Shown: piece by piece, positions 1-5,261 of the stretch
Numbering within the stretch: the first letter of the stretch is position 1
How the letters are laid out: each line of letters opens with the position of its first letter
Assembly: GCA_029287105.1 (NCBI GenBank)
Contig: JARFRT010000556.1
Span: forward strand, 1-5,261
Length of the DNA stretch: 5,261 nucleotides
Direction of reading: 5' to 3'
Source: Akkermansiaceae bacterium
Lineage (GTDB): Bacteria > Verrucomicrobiota > Verrucomicrobiia > Verrucomicrobiales > Akkermansiaceae
Position numbers and translations under genes: made by a program
The notes under the pieces: model-generated
Database searches by the model: none
The model's input: only the letters and a program-made list of their open reading frames with translations
Told to the model about the DNA's origin: nothing

Positions 1-1063
1 GGTCGATGAAGGCGGAAAACGGCTCGGCCTCCTCGGCCAGTTCGGCGAGGGCGGCGTAGTTGTACTTGTTGCCTTCGGATTCCCACTGCCGTTGGCACTC
101 CTGGATCACCCAGAGGCCGGAGATGTTTTTCAGGAAACGCACCGAGTTTTCCACGCCCAGTTCGTTGGCGAATCCGAACCGGGGTGCTTTTCCGCCGAGG
201 ATCGGGTCCTTGATTTCCGCACCCATGATGGACCAGGTGCCGGAGCTGATCCAGACGTCCTGGCGGTCGGTGCCGTCCGGGGCCGAGCCGATCGGAATCC
301 CCGCGACCGCCGAGGCGGTGTCATGGGATGGCGTGGCCACCACCTTGAGATTGGACTGGCCGATTTGCGGTTCGAGTTCCGGCCGGATGTTGCCGATGAT
401 CGTGCTGGGTTTGACGATTTTTCCGAAGATCCGACGGGGGATGCTCAGGCCGTCGATGACATCCCAGGCCCAGTCCTTGGTCTGCGGGTTGAGCAACTGG
501 CTTGTTGAGGCAATCGTGAGCTCGTTGACAATCTCGCCAGTCAACCAGTAGGCGAGCAGGTCGGGGATGAACAGGATGTGCTCGGCCTCCCTGAGCGCTG
601 TCGACTTCGATTGCACCTGCGAGAGCAGATGCTCGCTGGTGTTGTAAAAGGCGGACATGATACCGGTGGAGGCATAGATTTTTTCCTGTCCGATGAGCCG
701 GTCGGCCAATTCACCCATGCCTTGCGACCGCGGGTCCCGGTACTGATGGGGCAGGCCGAGCAGGTTGCCATTCTCGCTGATCAGCGCGTAGTCACAGCCC
801 CAGGAATCAATCCCGATCGACTGGATTTCATCGCCATACTTATCACAACCCAGACGGATTCCTTTGATGATGTCGCGGTAGAGGCCGATGATGTTCCAGA
901 AAAAACCACCGGGGAGTTCCGTGTTGGTGTTTTCGAACCGGTGCAACTCCTCGAGTTCCAGGAAGTCGTGCTCTTGTTGGGAGCTGTCGTTGCTGAAATT
1001 GGTTTTCCCGGCGATGACCCGTCCCGAGCCAGCACCGAGATCAACGGCTAAGTAGACTTTCAT
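1..1063 (-). CDS. rhaB: Rhamnulokinase, N-terminal 354 codons (3' end beyond the window)
   Basis: Seen: an uninterrupted minus-strand frame from an ATG at 1063 to the window edge. Reading order: AVDLGAGSGRV (residues 6-16, the phosphate-1 loop of FGGY-type sugar kinases), IDSWGCDYAL (85-94, sugar-binding segment), HDTASAVAGIP (247-257, where D248 is the expected catalytic base), SSGTWS (273-278, nucleotide side) and NISGLWVIQECQRQW (313-327). These are rhamnulokinase signatures. Known of the family: ATP-dependent phosphorylation of L-rhamnulose to L-rhamnulose 1-phosphate in the cytoplasm; E. coli RhaB is about 489 residues, so roughly a quarter is missing here. The start is firm because an in-frame TAA, the stop of rhaA, lies 12 bases upstream. 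No SD sequence is visible before the ATG, so translational coupling to rhaA is plausible. Other FGGY kinases such as fuculokinase are less likely given the motif wording and the rhaA neighbour. Confidence 0.96.
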   Translation of the reverse strand, partial: MKVYLAVDLGAGSGRVIAGKTNFSNDSSQQEHDFLELEELHRFENTNTELPGGFFWNIIGLYRDIIKGIRLGCDKYGDEIQSIGIDSWGCDYALISENGNLLGLPHQYRDPRSQGMGELADRLIGQEKIYASTGIMSAFYNTSEHLLSQVQSKSTALREAEHILFIPDLLAYWLTGEIVNELTIASTSQLLNPQTKDWAWDVIDGLSIPRRIFGKIVKPSTIIGNIRPELEPQIGQSNLKVVATPSHDTASAVAGIPIGSAPDGTDRQDVWISSGTWSIMGAEIKDPILGGKAPRFGFANELGVENSVRFLKNISGLWVIQECQRQWESEGNKYNYAALAELAEEAEPFSAFID

Positions 1064-1075
1064 CTGCGCTGGTGC

Positions 1076-2317
1076 TTAGGAGGAACGCTTCGAGAGAACG
1101 GCCGCTTCGTAGCCTTTGATTTCAGTCAGCCAACTGGGACCGACAGGCGTGTCCTGGCGACGACAGTACTCGTCCCATACCGCGCCGATCGGGAAGGTCT
1201 TGAGTTCTTCTTGCAGGGCGAGGCGGGTCGTGTAGTCGCCTTCGAGTTCGGCCTGGCGGAGGGTGGCGGTGGGCTCGAGCAATCCTAACAGGAGTGCGCG
1301 AAGTGTGTTGCGGACACCGATGGTCCAGGCGGCAACCCGGTTGATGGAGGCGTCGAAGAAATCGAGCCCGATGTGGACGCGGTCCTCGATGTTGTTGGCG
1401 ACGATTTCTCGGGCGATGGCCTGGAGCTCGTCGCTGAAGGTGACGACGTGGTCCGAGTCCCAACGGACGCCACGCGAGACGTGGAGGAGGAGTTCGGGCA
1501 CGTAGAGCAGGCAGGAGGAGATTTTCTCGGAGATCATCTCGGTCGGGTGGAAGTGGCCGGCGTCGAGACAGAGTGCGATTTGCTTCTGGATGGCGTATCC
1601 CAGATAGAATTCGTGGGAGCCGGTGACGTAGGCTTCCGAGCCGATACCGAAGAGTTTGGATTCGACCGCGTCGATGTTATGAGGGGTGGGTTCGGTGAGG
1701 ATCTCGTCGAGGGCGTCCTTGAGCCGCTGGCGCGGTGCGACGCGGTCGGCGGGGGTGTCTTTGTAGCCGTCGGGAACCCAGATGTTGGTGACGGCGGGGC
1801 TGCCGAGTTGGGCGCCCATGTCATTGGCCACCAGGCGAGACGCCTTGCAGTGGTCGATCCAGAACTGGCGTTTGCCCGCGTCGGGGGAGGAGAGCGTAAA
1901 GCCGTCGTCCGCGAGCGGGTGCGAGAAGCAGGACGGGTTGAAGTCGAGCCCGAGGCTTTGTGATTTACACCAGTCGATCCAGCCTTGGAAATGCTTGGTC
2001 TCGATCTGGTCACGTGCGACCGGGGTGTCGGATTCCAGGTAGATCGCATGCAGGTTGAGCCGGTGGTTGCCGGGGATGAGGGCGAGCGCTTGCTCGAGGT
2101 CCTGGCGGAGTTCGTCGGCGGTGCGTGCGCGGCCCGGGTAATTTCCCGTGACCGCAAGCCCTGAGCCAAGCGTGCCGTCCGAGTTTTCAAATCCTGCGAC
2201 ATCATCGCCTTGCCAGCAATGGATGGAGATCGGGATGTTTTTGAGTCGATCGATGGCGGCTTCGGTATCGACGCCCAGGGTGGCGTATTGTTCGCGGGCG
2301 AGTTCGTAGGATGACAT
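1076..2317 (-). CDS. rhaA: L-rhamnose isomerase, complete, 413 aa
   Basis: Converts L-rhamnose to L-rhamnulose, the first intracellular step of the pathway; a cytoplasmic metal-dependent TIM-barrel enzyme. The protein is close to E. coli RhaA along its whole length: HCWQGDDVAGFEN (33-45), LNLHAIYLESDTPV (87-100), GLDFNPSCFSHPL (123-135), RQFWIDHCKAS (150-160), DAVESKLFGIG (216-226), LDAGHFHPTE (251-260), LLHVSRGVRWDSDHV (277-291) and GLDFFDASINR (317-327). The expected metal ligands are all present: E219, D252, H279 and D319 for one site, H255, D287 and D289 for the catalytic one, with the spacing I recall for the E. coli enzyme. Length is near the usual 419. The ATG at 2317 puts the N-terminus within about five residues of E. 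coli RhaA. It is the first gene of a minus-strand operon with rhaB and is divergent from rhaT. No SD is visible; the leader is G-poor. Appears intact and functional. Confidence 0.98.
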   Translation of the reverse strand: MSSYELAREQYATLGVDTEAAIDRLKNIPISIHCWQGDDVAGFENSDGTLGSGLAVTGNYPGRARTADELRQDLEQALALIPGNHRLNLHAIYLESDTPVARDQIETKHFQGWIDWCKSQSLGLDFNPSCFSHPLADDGFTLSSPDAGKRQFWIDHCKASRLVANDMGAQLGSPAVTNIWVPDGYKDTPADRVAPRQRLKDALDEILTEPTPHNIDAVESKLFGIGSEAYVTGSHEFYLGYAIQKQIALCLDAGHFHPTEMISEKISSCLLYVPELLLHVSRGVRWDSDHVVTFSDELQAIAREIVANNIEDRVHIGLDFFDASINRVAAWTIGVRNTLRALLLGLLEPTATLRQAELEGDYTTRLALQEELKTFPIGAVWDEYCRRQDTPVGPSWLTEIKGYEAAVLSKRSS

Positions 2318-2620
2318 GGCGTGGTAGGTGTGGATGTGAGTCAGGTTAGAGTCGTGGCTAGAGCCGTGATTTGGCGCGTTTATGGGGTGTTAAACTGGGC
2401 AACTGCCGGAGCCAAGTCAAGAGTAAGAAACAGCTAAGCGGATTTTAGGGGCGGGCCGTGTTGACAAGGTGCTGCAGGCTGTCCCGGGATTGTGGCGATG
2501 TTGGCGGTGGGGGATTGAAATACGTTGTAAAGGCAGCGTAGGGACCAACCGTCGGGAACACGGATGGGGGCGTGGGTGGTGGGGAAATTAATCATTTACA
2601 TGACCTGCTCCGATGTTATT

Positions 2621-2699
2621 AAACCCGTCAACTATTACAAATTGCCGGTCGTTATGCGTTTTGTCACACCGAAATCTAACGGGTTTGTATTTGTAGTTG
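2621..2699. repeat. Paired inverted repeats in the rhaT upstream region
   Basis: AAACCCGT (2621-2628) is an exact inverted match to ACGGGTTT (2679-2686). Immediately after the left arm, CAACTATTACAAAT (2629-2642) is inverted in ATTTGTAGTTG (2689-2699) except for three extra bases in the left copy. The arms come in the order A-B then A'-B', so they cannot fold into one long hairpin. This looks more like two copies of a protein-binding element in opposite orientation, about 58 bases apart. A related direct repeat sits in the same area: GTCGTTATGCG (2648-2658) and GTTGTTACGCA (2696-2706), 8 of 11 identical and 48 bases apart. A regulator binding site is plausible; which regulator cannot be told. 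Confidence 0.35.
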
Positions 2700-2710
2700 T
2701 TACGCATCTT

Positions 2711-2727
2711 AAATATCGACGATTTTT
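2711..2727. promoter_or_regulatory. Operator-like 17-bp near-palindrome
   Basis: AAATATCG-A-CGATTTTT has 8-base arms with 7 matching pairs around a single central A. The size and the CG-flanked centre fit a dimeric helix-turn-helix repressor site (LacI- or GntR-like). It lies about 110 bases upstream of the chosen rhaT start, where it could overlap or follow a promoter. No regulator gene is in the window to assign it to, so this is a candidate only. Confidence 0.3.
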
Positions 2728-2747
2728 CCGGAGTTCAGCCATGGAAA

Positions 2748-2768
2748 ACCTGATATGAAAAGTCAGGT
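2748..2768 (+). other. Small hairpin in the rhaT leader
   Basis: ACCTGA (2748-2753) pairs exactly with TCAGGT (2763-2768) across a 9-base loop. It ends 9 bases before an alternative in-frame ATG at 2778 and 69 bases before the preferred rhaT ATG at 2838. The right arm contains the only SD-like AGG near 2778. It is short and may be chance, but if real it would hide that site. Confidence 0.25.
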
Positions 2769-2837
2769 CGGCGACGCATGGATGATCTGACGACAAGGTT
2801 ACAACCGTTCACAACACACACATATCCACATCCCATT

Positions 2838-4034
2838 ATGAATCCATTTCTCGGTGTCTTATTCCACTGGACTGGCGGCCTTGCCTCCGGTTCTTTTTAC
2901 GTTCCCTACAAAGGTGTCAGAAACTGGTCATGGGAGACCTACTGGCTCGCCGGTGGTTTTTTCTCGTGGATTATCTGCCCATGGCTGGCGGCTTACTTCA
3001 TGACCAGCGACCTGTTTGGCGTGCTTTCCGCGCAGTCGGTCTCGACGCTGGCTTGGACGTATTTCTTTGGTGCCATGTGGGGGCTGGGGGGGCTGACCTT
3101 CGGTCTCTCGATGCGCTATCTCGGTATGTCGTTGGGCATGGGCGTGGCTCTGGGCTACACCGCGGCCTTTGGCACACTGCTGCCCCCGATATTCAAGGTA
3201 TGGATCAAGCAGATCCCTGCCGATGAAAACATCATCGCCATCGCCTCGAGTACTTCCGGTCTGGTCACCCTGACCGGGGTGGCGGTCTGCCTGGTCGGTA
3301 TTGCGATTGCCGCCATGGCGGGTTTTGCCAAGGAAAAGGAAATGCCCGATGATGAAAAAAAGAAGTCCGTCGCGGAGTTTAATTTCAAGAAAGGGATCAC
3401 CGTGGCGACGTTCTCCGGTATCATGAGTGCCTGTTTCGCCTTTGCGCTCACCGCAGGCAAGCCGATCGGGCTGGAGTCCGGCCTGGCCGGCACCGATAAC
3501 ATCTGGACCGGACTTCCGATTTTGCCCGTGATTTTAGCCGGCGGATTCACCTCCAACTTCATCTGGTGTGTCTATCTGAGTATCAAAAACAAGTCGGGTT
3601 ACGAATACCTCTCTTCACTCCAGAAGAGCCGACCCAATGATCGCGACACCGAAACTATCATTGAGAATGTCACCGATGCCCCGGGCGAAGAGGTCGCCGA
3701 GCAGGCTGGCATCGGCGCGCCCGAGCTGGACAACCAAATCCCACTGGTCAGGAACTACCTGCTGTCGTGTGCGGCCGGTACGCTCTGGTACTTGCAGTTT
3801 TTCTTCTACACCATGGGTGAGACCCAAATGGGCAAATACGGCTTTGCCAGCTGGACCCTGCACATGGCGAGTATCATCATCTTCAGCACCATGTGGGGCT
3901 TTATCTTCAAGGAATGGAAAGGCGCCAGCCCGAAGGCCCGCAAGCTGATCATCACCGGTATCGGCACCCTCATCCTCTCCACCATCATCATCGGATGGGG
4001 AACCTGGATCAAGGGACAGGGCGGCGGTCACTAA
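2838..4034 (+). CDS. rhaT: L-rhamnose/proton symporter RhaT, 398 aa from the preferred start
   Basis: Inner-membrane importer of L-rhamnose driven by the proton gradient (RhaT family, drug/metabolite transporter superfamily). Signatures shared with E. coli RhaT include NWSWET (29-34), FGAMWGLGG (77-85), MRYLGMSLGMG (92-102), WYLQFFFY (317-324), SWTLHM (338-343) and KEW (358-360). I count about ten hydrophobic segments, near 4-21, 35-55, 68-90, 97-119, 138-162, 186-205, 226-248, 305-325, 337-357 and 369-391, as expected for the family. It is longer than E. coli RhaT (344 aa), largely because residues about 250-303 form a polar, mostly acidic loop some 30 residues longer than usual. The start at 2838 gives an N-terminus (MNPFLGVLFH) that aligns with the family; an ATG at 2778 in the same frame would add 20 polar residues. 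Neither start has a good SD. Divergent from rhaA; probably co-regulated with it. Confidence 0.95.
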   Translation: MNPFLGVLFHWTGGLASGSFYVPYKGVRNWSWETYWLAGGFFSWIICPWLAAYFMTSDLFGVLSAQSVSTLAWTYFFGAMWGLGGLTFGLSMRYLGMSLGMGVALGYTAAFGTLLPPIFKVWIKQIPADENIIAIASSTSGLVTLTGVAVCLVGIAIAAMAGFAKEKEMPDDEKKKSVAEFNFKKGITVATFSGIMSACFAFALTAGKPIGLESGLAGTDNIWTGLPILPVILAGGFTSNFIWCVYLSIKNKSGYEYLSSLQKSRPNDRDTETIIENVTDAPGEEVAEQAGIGAPELDNQIPLVRNYLLSCAAGTLWYLQFFFYTMGETQMGKYGFASWTLHMASIIIFSTMWGFIFKEWKGASPKARKLIITGIGTLILSTIIIGWGTWIKGQGGGH

Positions 4035-4069
4035 GCCTGCAGGTAGAGCTCGAAGAAATATCTCAGGCC

Positions 4070-4086
4070 TGGCGACATGGTCGCCA
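4070..4086. other. Perfect 7-bp hairpin with triloop, downstream of rhaT
   Basis: TGGCGAC (4070-4076) and GTCGCCA (4080-4086) pair perfectly around the loop ATG, 36 bases after the rhaT stop. No T-run follows, so it is not a standard terminator. It could protect the 3' end of the rhaT message or be a remnant repeat unit. Confidence 0.4.
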
Positions 4087-4143
4087 CGCCGGAGATGGCC
4101 CGCCCCGCATGCTGACGTAACGACGGAGTGTCGGGTTTCTTTC

Positions 4144-4180
4144 CGAACGCAAAAAAAGCGCCGTATGGCGCCTTTGTTCG
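4144..4180. terminator. Intrinsic terminator, probably bidirectional
   Basis: GCGCC (4158-4162) and GGCGC (4167-4171) form a GC stem with a GTAT loop. Three A-T pairs and an outer CGAAC/GTTCG stem (4144-4148 with 4176-4180) extend it with small bulges. On the plus strand the tail is only CTTTGTT, adequate at best for ending rhaT, whose stop is about 110 bases upstream. On the minus strand the stem is followed by seven T (complement of 4151-4157), the classical strong arrangement. It therefore most likely works in both directions, and better for minus-strand transcripts. Confidence 0.65.
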
Positions 4181-4182
4181 AT

Positions 4183-4210
4183 GGGGTAGGGTGGGAGTAG
4201 GGACCGGGGG
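4183..4210 (+). other. Potential G-quadruplex (five G-runs)
   Basis: Runs of at least three G lie at 4183-4186, 4189-4191, 4193-4195, 4200-4202 and 4206-4210, with loops of 2, 1, 4 and 3 bases. This meets the usual four-run, short-loop rule for intramolecular G-quadruplexes, with one run to spare. It starts two bases after the terminator hairpin. Folding is predicted from pattern only. Confidence 0.5.
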
Positions 4211-4258
4211 TGCAGCGAGTTTGACAAATGGTATACCCGTAGGGACCCGACCACCCTG

Positions 4259-4336
4259 CCTCCTGATTCGTAGTGAGTGAAAGTTTCCTTTATTGACGAG
4301 GGTTACAGAGGCACTATCGGAATTAGAATCAGGAGG
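4259..4336. repeat. 11-bp inverted repeat around 56 bases
   Basis: CCTCCTGATTC (4259-4269) is an exact inverted match to GAATCAGGAGG (4326-4336). The 56 bases between hold no gene I can see. The pair sits where base composition shifts from the G+C-rich rhamnose genes to the AT-rich Fic segment. It could be the ends of a miniature element or the stem of a structured RNA. No target-site duplication was recognised around it. Confidence 0.45.
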
Positions 4337-4434
4337 GCTTACTCTTCGTTTTTTTCCTCTTAATGAAATGATTTCGCCAAGATGTGAACGACTTCTGTAA
4401 ATGAATTGATTTGAGGTGAAGGAACAGCATTACA

Positions 4435-4463
4435 TTGACTTTGATAGTATCATATGATACTAT
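4435..4463 (+). promoter_or_regulatory. Sigma70-type promoter of the Fic gene
   Basis: TTGACT (4435-4440, 5 of 6 consensus) is followed by a 17-base spacer and TACTAT (4458-4463, 4 of 6). Initiation six to seven bases past the -10 falls on or next to the A of the ATG at 4470, which predicts a leaderless mRNA. An alternative -10, TATGAT (4453-4458), has no good -35 at the right distance. The spacer and -10 lie within the 24-bp palindrome at 4442-4465. Confidence 0.65.
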
Positions 4464-4465
4464 CA
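4442..4465. promoter_or_regulatory. Perfect 24-bp palindromic operator over the Fic promoter
   Basis: The half-site TGATAGTATCAT is followed directly by its exact reverse complement, with no mismatch and no gap, ending four bases before the Fic ATG. It fills most of the promoter spacer and the whole -10, so a bound dimer would block RNA polymerase. Chance is a poor explanation for twelve matched pairs placed exactly here. The binding protein is unknown; the Fic protein itself is a candidate, since many relatives carry a C-terminal winged helix-turn-helix, but that part is outside the window. Confidence 0.75.
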
Positions 4466-4469
4466 CGGC

Positions 4470-5261
4470 ATGACGCGTCCTTTTTCGATTAGCTCTAAAA
4501 TACTCTCTTTGGTCAGCCAGATTGAGCGTCTGATTGGACGAGTTGAGAGTCTGAACCAGCCCAAACCACAGCCTCATTTACGGAAATCAAATCGGGTGAA
4601 AACCTTGCATGGCAGTCTAGCCATCGAGGGAAACACGCTCGATGAGGAACAGATCACCGCTTTGTTGGATGGGAAAAAAGTATTGGGGAAGAAGGAGGAA
4701 ATACGTGAGGTTCTGAATGCAATACAAGTTTATGACCAGATGCGTTCCTTTAATACGCTTGATCCAAAACACTTGCTCAAAGCTCATGGAGTGATGATGG
4801 CGGGTTTGATTGACACGGCAGGAGCATGGAGACGGGGCAATGTCGGGATTTTAAAAGGATCGAAAGTCTCTCACATGGCACCCAAAGCCGACCGTGTGCC
4901 GTATCTCATGGATGAGCTTTTTGATTTTTTGGGAACAGAGGATTTCCATTCACTCATCCGAGGGTGCGTCTTTCATTATGAGTTAGAGTTTATTCATCCC
5001 TTTCAAGACGGAAACGGAAGAATGGGACGGTTTTGGCACAGTCTTCTTTTGAGCCACTATCATCCTGTTTTTGAATTTATCCCCGTAGAATCTCTCATCA
5101 AGGAAAACCAGAAAACGTATTATGAAGCCTTGGAAATGTCGGACAAATCGGGAGACTCGACCACCTTTGTTGAATTTTCTCTCTCAATGATTCATGAGGC
5201 AATGGACGACTTCTTAGCGGTGTTTAAGCCAGAACCCCTCACTTCCGAAAGCCGTCTGGAT
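4470..5261 (+). CDS. Fic-domain protein (probable AMP transferase), N-terminal 264 codons
   Basis: The frame is open from ATG 4470 to the window edge. HPFQDGNGRMGR (176-187) is the complete Fic active-site motif: catalytic H176, metal-binding D180, phosphate-binding N182-R184 and R187. SLAIEGN (49-55) matches the inhibitory helix motif [S/T]xxxE[G/N], with E53 expected to block productive ATP binding; its N-terminal position makes this a class II Fic. WRRGNVGI (120-127) and the segment near 129-138 fit the flap that positions target proteins. Known relatives of about 330-370 residues transfer AMP to hydroxyl side chains and often end in a winged helix-turn-helix, so 70-100 residues are probably missing. 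Target unknown; some members instead act as toxins or de-AMPylases. The start is firm: an in-frame TGA lies at 4455-4457 with no start codon between. G+C looks near 45% in hand-counted lines, below the rhamnose genes, which suggests separate acquisition. Confidence 0.94.
   Translation, partial: MTRPFSISSKILSLVSQIERLIGRVESLNQPKPQPHLRKSNRVKTLHGSLAIEGNTLDEEQITALLDGKKVLGKKEEIREVLNAIQVYDQMRSFNTLDPKHLLKAHGVMMAGLIDTAGAWRRGNVGILKGSKVSHMAPKADRVPYLMDELFDFLGTEDFHSLIRGCVFHYELEFIHPFQDGNGRMGRFWHSLLLSHYHPVFEFIPVESLIKENQKTYYEALEMSDKSGDSTTFVEFSLSMIHEAMDDFLAVFKPEPLTSESRLD

Larger units (their letters stand above)
2318..2837. promoter_or_regulatory. Divergent rhaA / rhaT control region
   Basis: This 520-base gap separates the divergently transcribed isomerase and transporter genes, so promoters for both must lie here. 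The half next to rhaA (2318-2580) is G+C-rich; about 2585-2765 is clearly AT-rich and holds most of the short repeats. For rhaA the best -35 I see is TTGACT (minus strand, 2420-2415), but the base 17 away gives only CAGTTT as -10. For rhaT, TTGTCA (2661-2666) with an 18-base spacer leads to TTGTAT (2685-2690), also a poor -10. A TTGACA at 2461-2466 has no -10 at 17 bases. Two weak promoters with operator-like repeats nearby would suit activator-dependent rhamnose induction, but that is inference. I find no gene in this stretch that I can support. Confidence 0.55.

Noticed and set aside
60..1051. Plus-strand open frames opposite rhaB
   Set aside because: The minus strand here reads as rhamnulokinase with all expected motifs; the plus-strand frames are shadows with low-complexity, unrecognisable products.
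1373..1963. Long plus-strand open frame (196 codons) opposite rhaA
   Set aside because: It is antisense to a complete, highly conserved rhaA, and its composition follows from the codon bias of that gene. No start signal or recognisable domain.
1534..2205. Second minus-strand frame of 223 codons inside rhaA
   Set aside because: Same strand, different frame, rich in Ser, Pro, Thr and Arg, typical of an out-of-frame reading of G+C-rich sequence.
2461..2466. Perfect -35 TTGACA
   Set aside because: No -10 within 15-19 bases downstream; the following sequence is G+C-rich.
2564..2758. Small plus-strand open frame of 64 codons before rhaT
   Set aside because: No SD, no recognisable domain, and it runs across the cluster of operator-like repeats. 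A regulatory role for this DNA is more likely than coding.
4063..4254. Minus-strand open frame with AGGAGG before a GTG start
   Set aside because: The SD-like sequence is attractive, but the frame runs through the terminator hairpin and T-run, and the product resembles nothing known to me.
4225..4255. tRNA 3'-end-like wording (CCCTACGGGTATACCA) on the minus strand, possible attachment site
   Set aside because: No T-loop (TTCRANYC) or matching acceptor strand is present, and no integrase is visible.
4329..4577. Minus-strand open frame of 82 codons overlapping the Fic start
   Set aside because: It crosses the Fic promoter, palindrome and first codons; the overlapping Fic frame is clearly the real one.

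Overview
The window is an L-rhamnose catabolic locus followed by an unrelated, more AT-rich segment carrying a Fic-family gene. A Verrucomicrobiota or Planctomycetota relative is my best guess for the organism. This rests on moderately high G+C in the sugar genes, no visible Shine-Dalgarno (SD) sequence in front of any gene, and a RhaT with a long internal loop. It is a weak inference; there is no rRNA or marker gene to test it.

Layout. Positions 1-1063 (minus strand) hold the first 354 codons of rhamnulokinase (rhaB), which runs off the left edge. Positions 1076-2317 (minus) are a complete L-rhamnose isomerase (rhaA), 12 bases upstream of rhaB and almost certainly co-transcribed with it. Positions 2318-2837 are a 520-base divergent control region, whose AT-rich half (about 2585-2765) is full of short inverted repeats. 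Positions 2838-4034 (plus) encode a RhaT-type L-rhamnose/proton symporter. Positions 4035-4469 are non-coding: a 7-bp hairpin, an intrinsic terminator whose long T-run is on the minus strand, a G-quadruplex-type G-run cluster, an 11-bp inverted repeat and a promoter/operator. Positions 4470-5261 (plus) are the first 264 codons of a Fic-domain protein, cut by the right edge.

How the genes work together. RhaT imports L-rhamnose, RhaA isomerises it to L-rhamnulose, and RhaB phosphorylates that to L-rhamnulose 1-phosphate. The aldolase and any dedicated regulator are not in the window and may lie past the left edge. The import gene and the enzyme genes share one divergent control region, so they are probably induced together.

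The Fic gene has no evident link to rhamnose use. It has the catalytic HPFxDGNGRxxR motif and an N-terminal SLAIEGN self-inhibitory motif. The most striking non-coding signal is in front of it: a perfect 24-bp palindrome lying across the spacer and -10 of a good sigma70-like promoter. That promoter would start transcription at the A of the ATG, giving a leaderless, probably repressor-controlled and possibly self-regulated mRNA. I see no clearly new multi-gene system; this control module is the best candidate for new biology.
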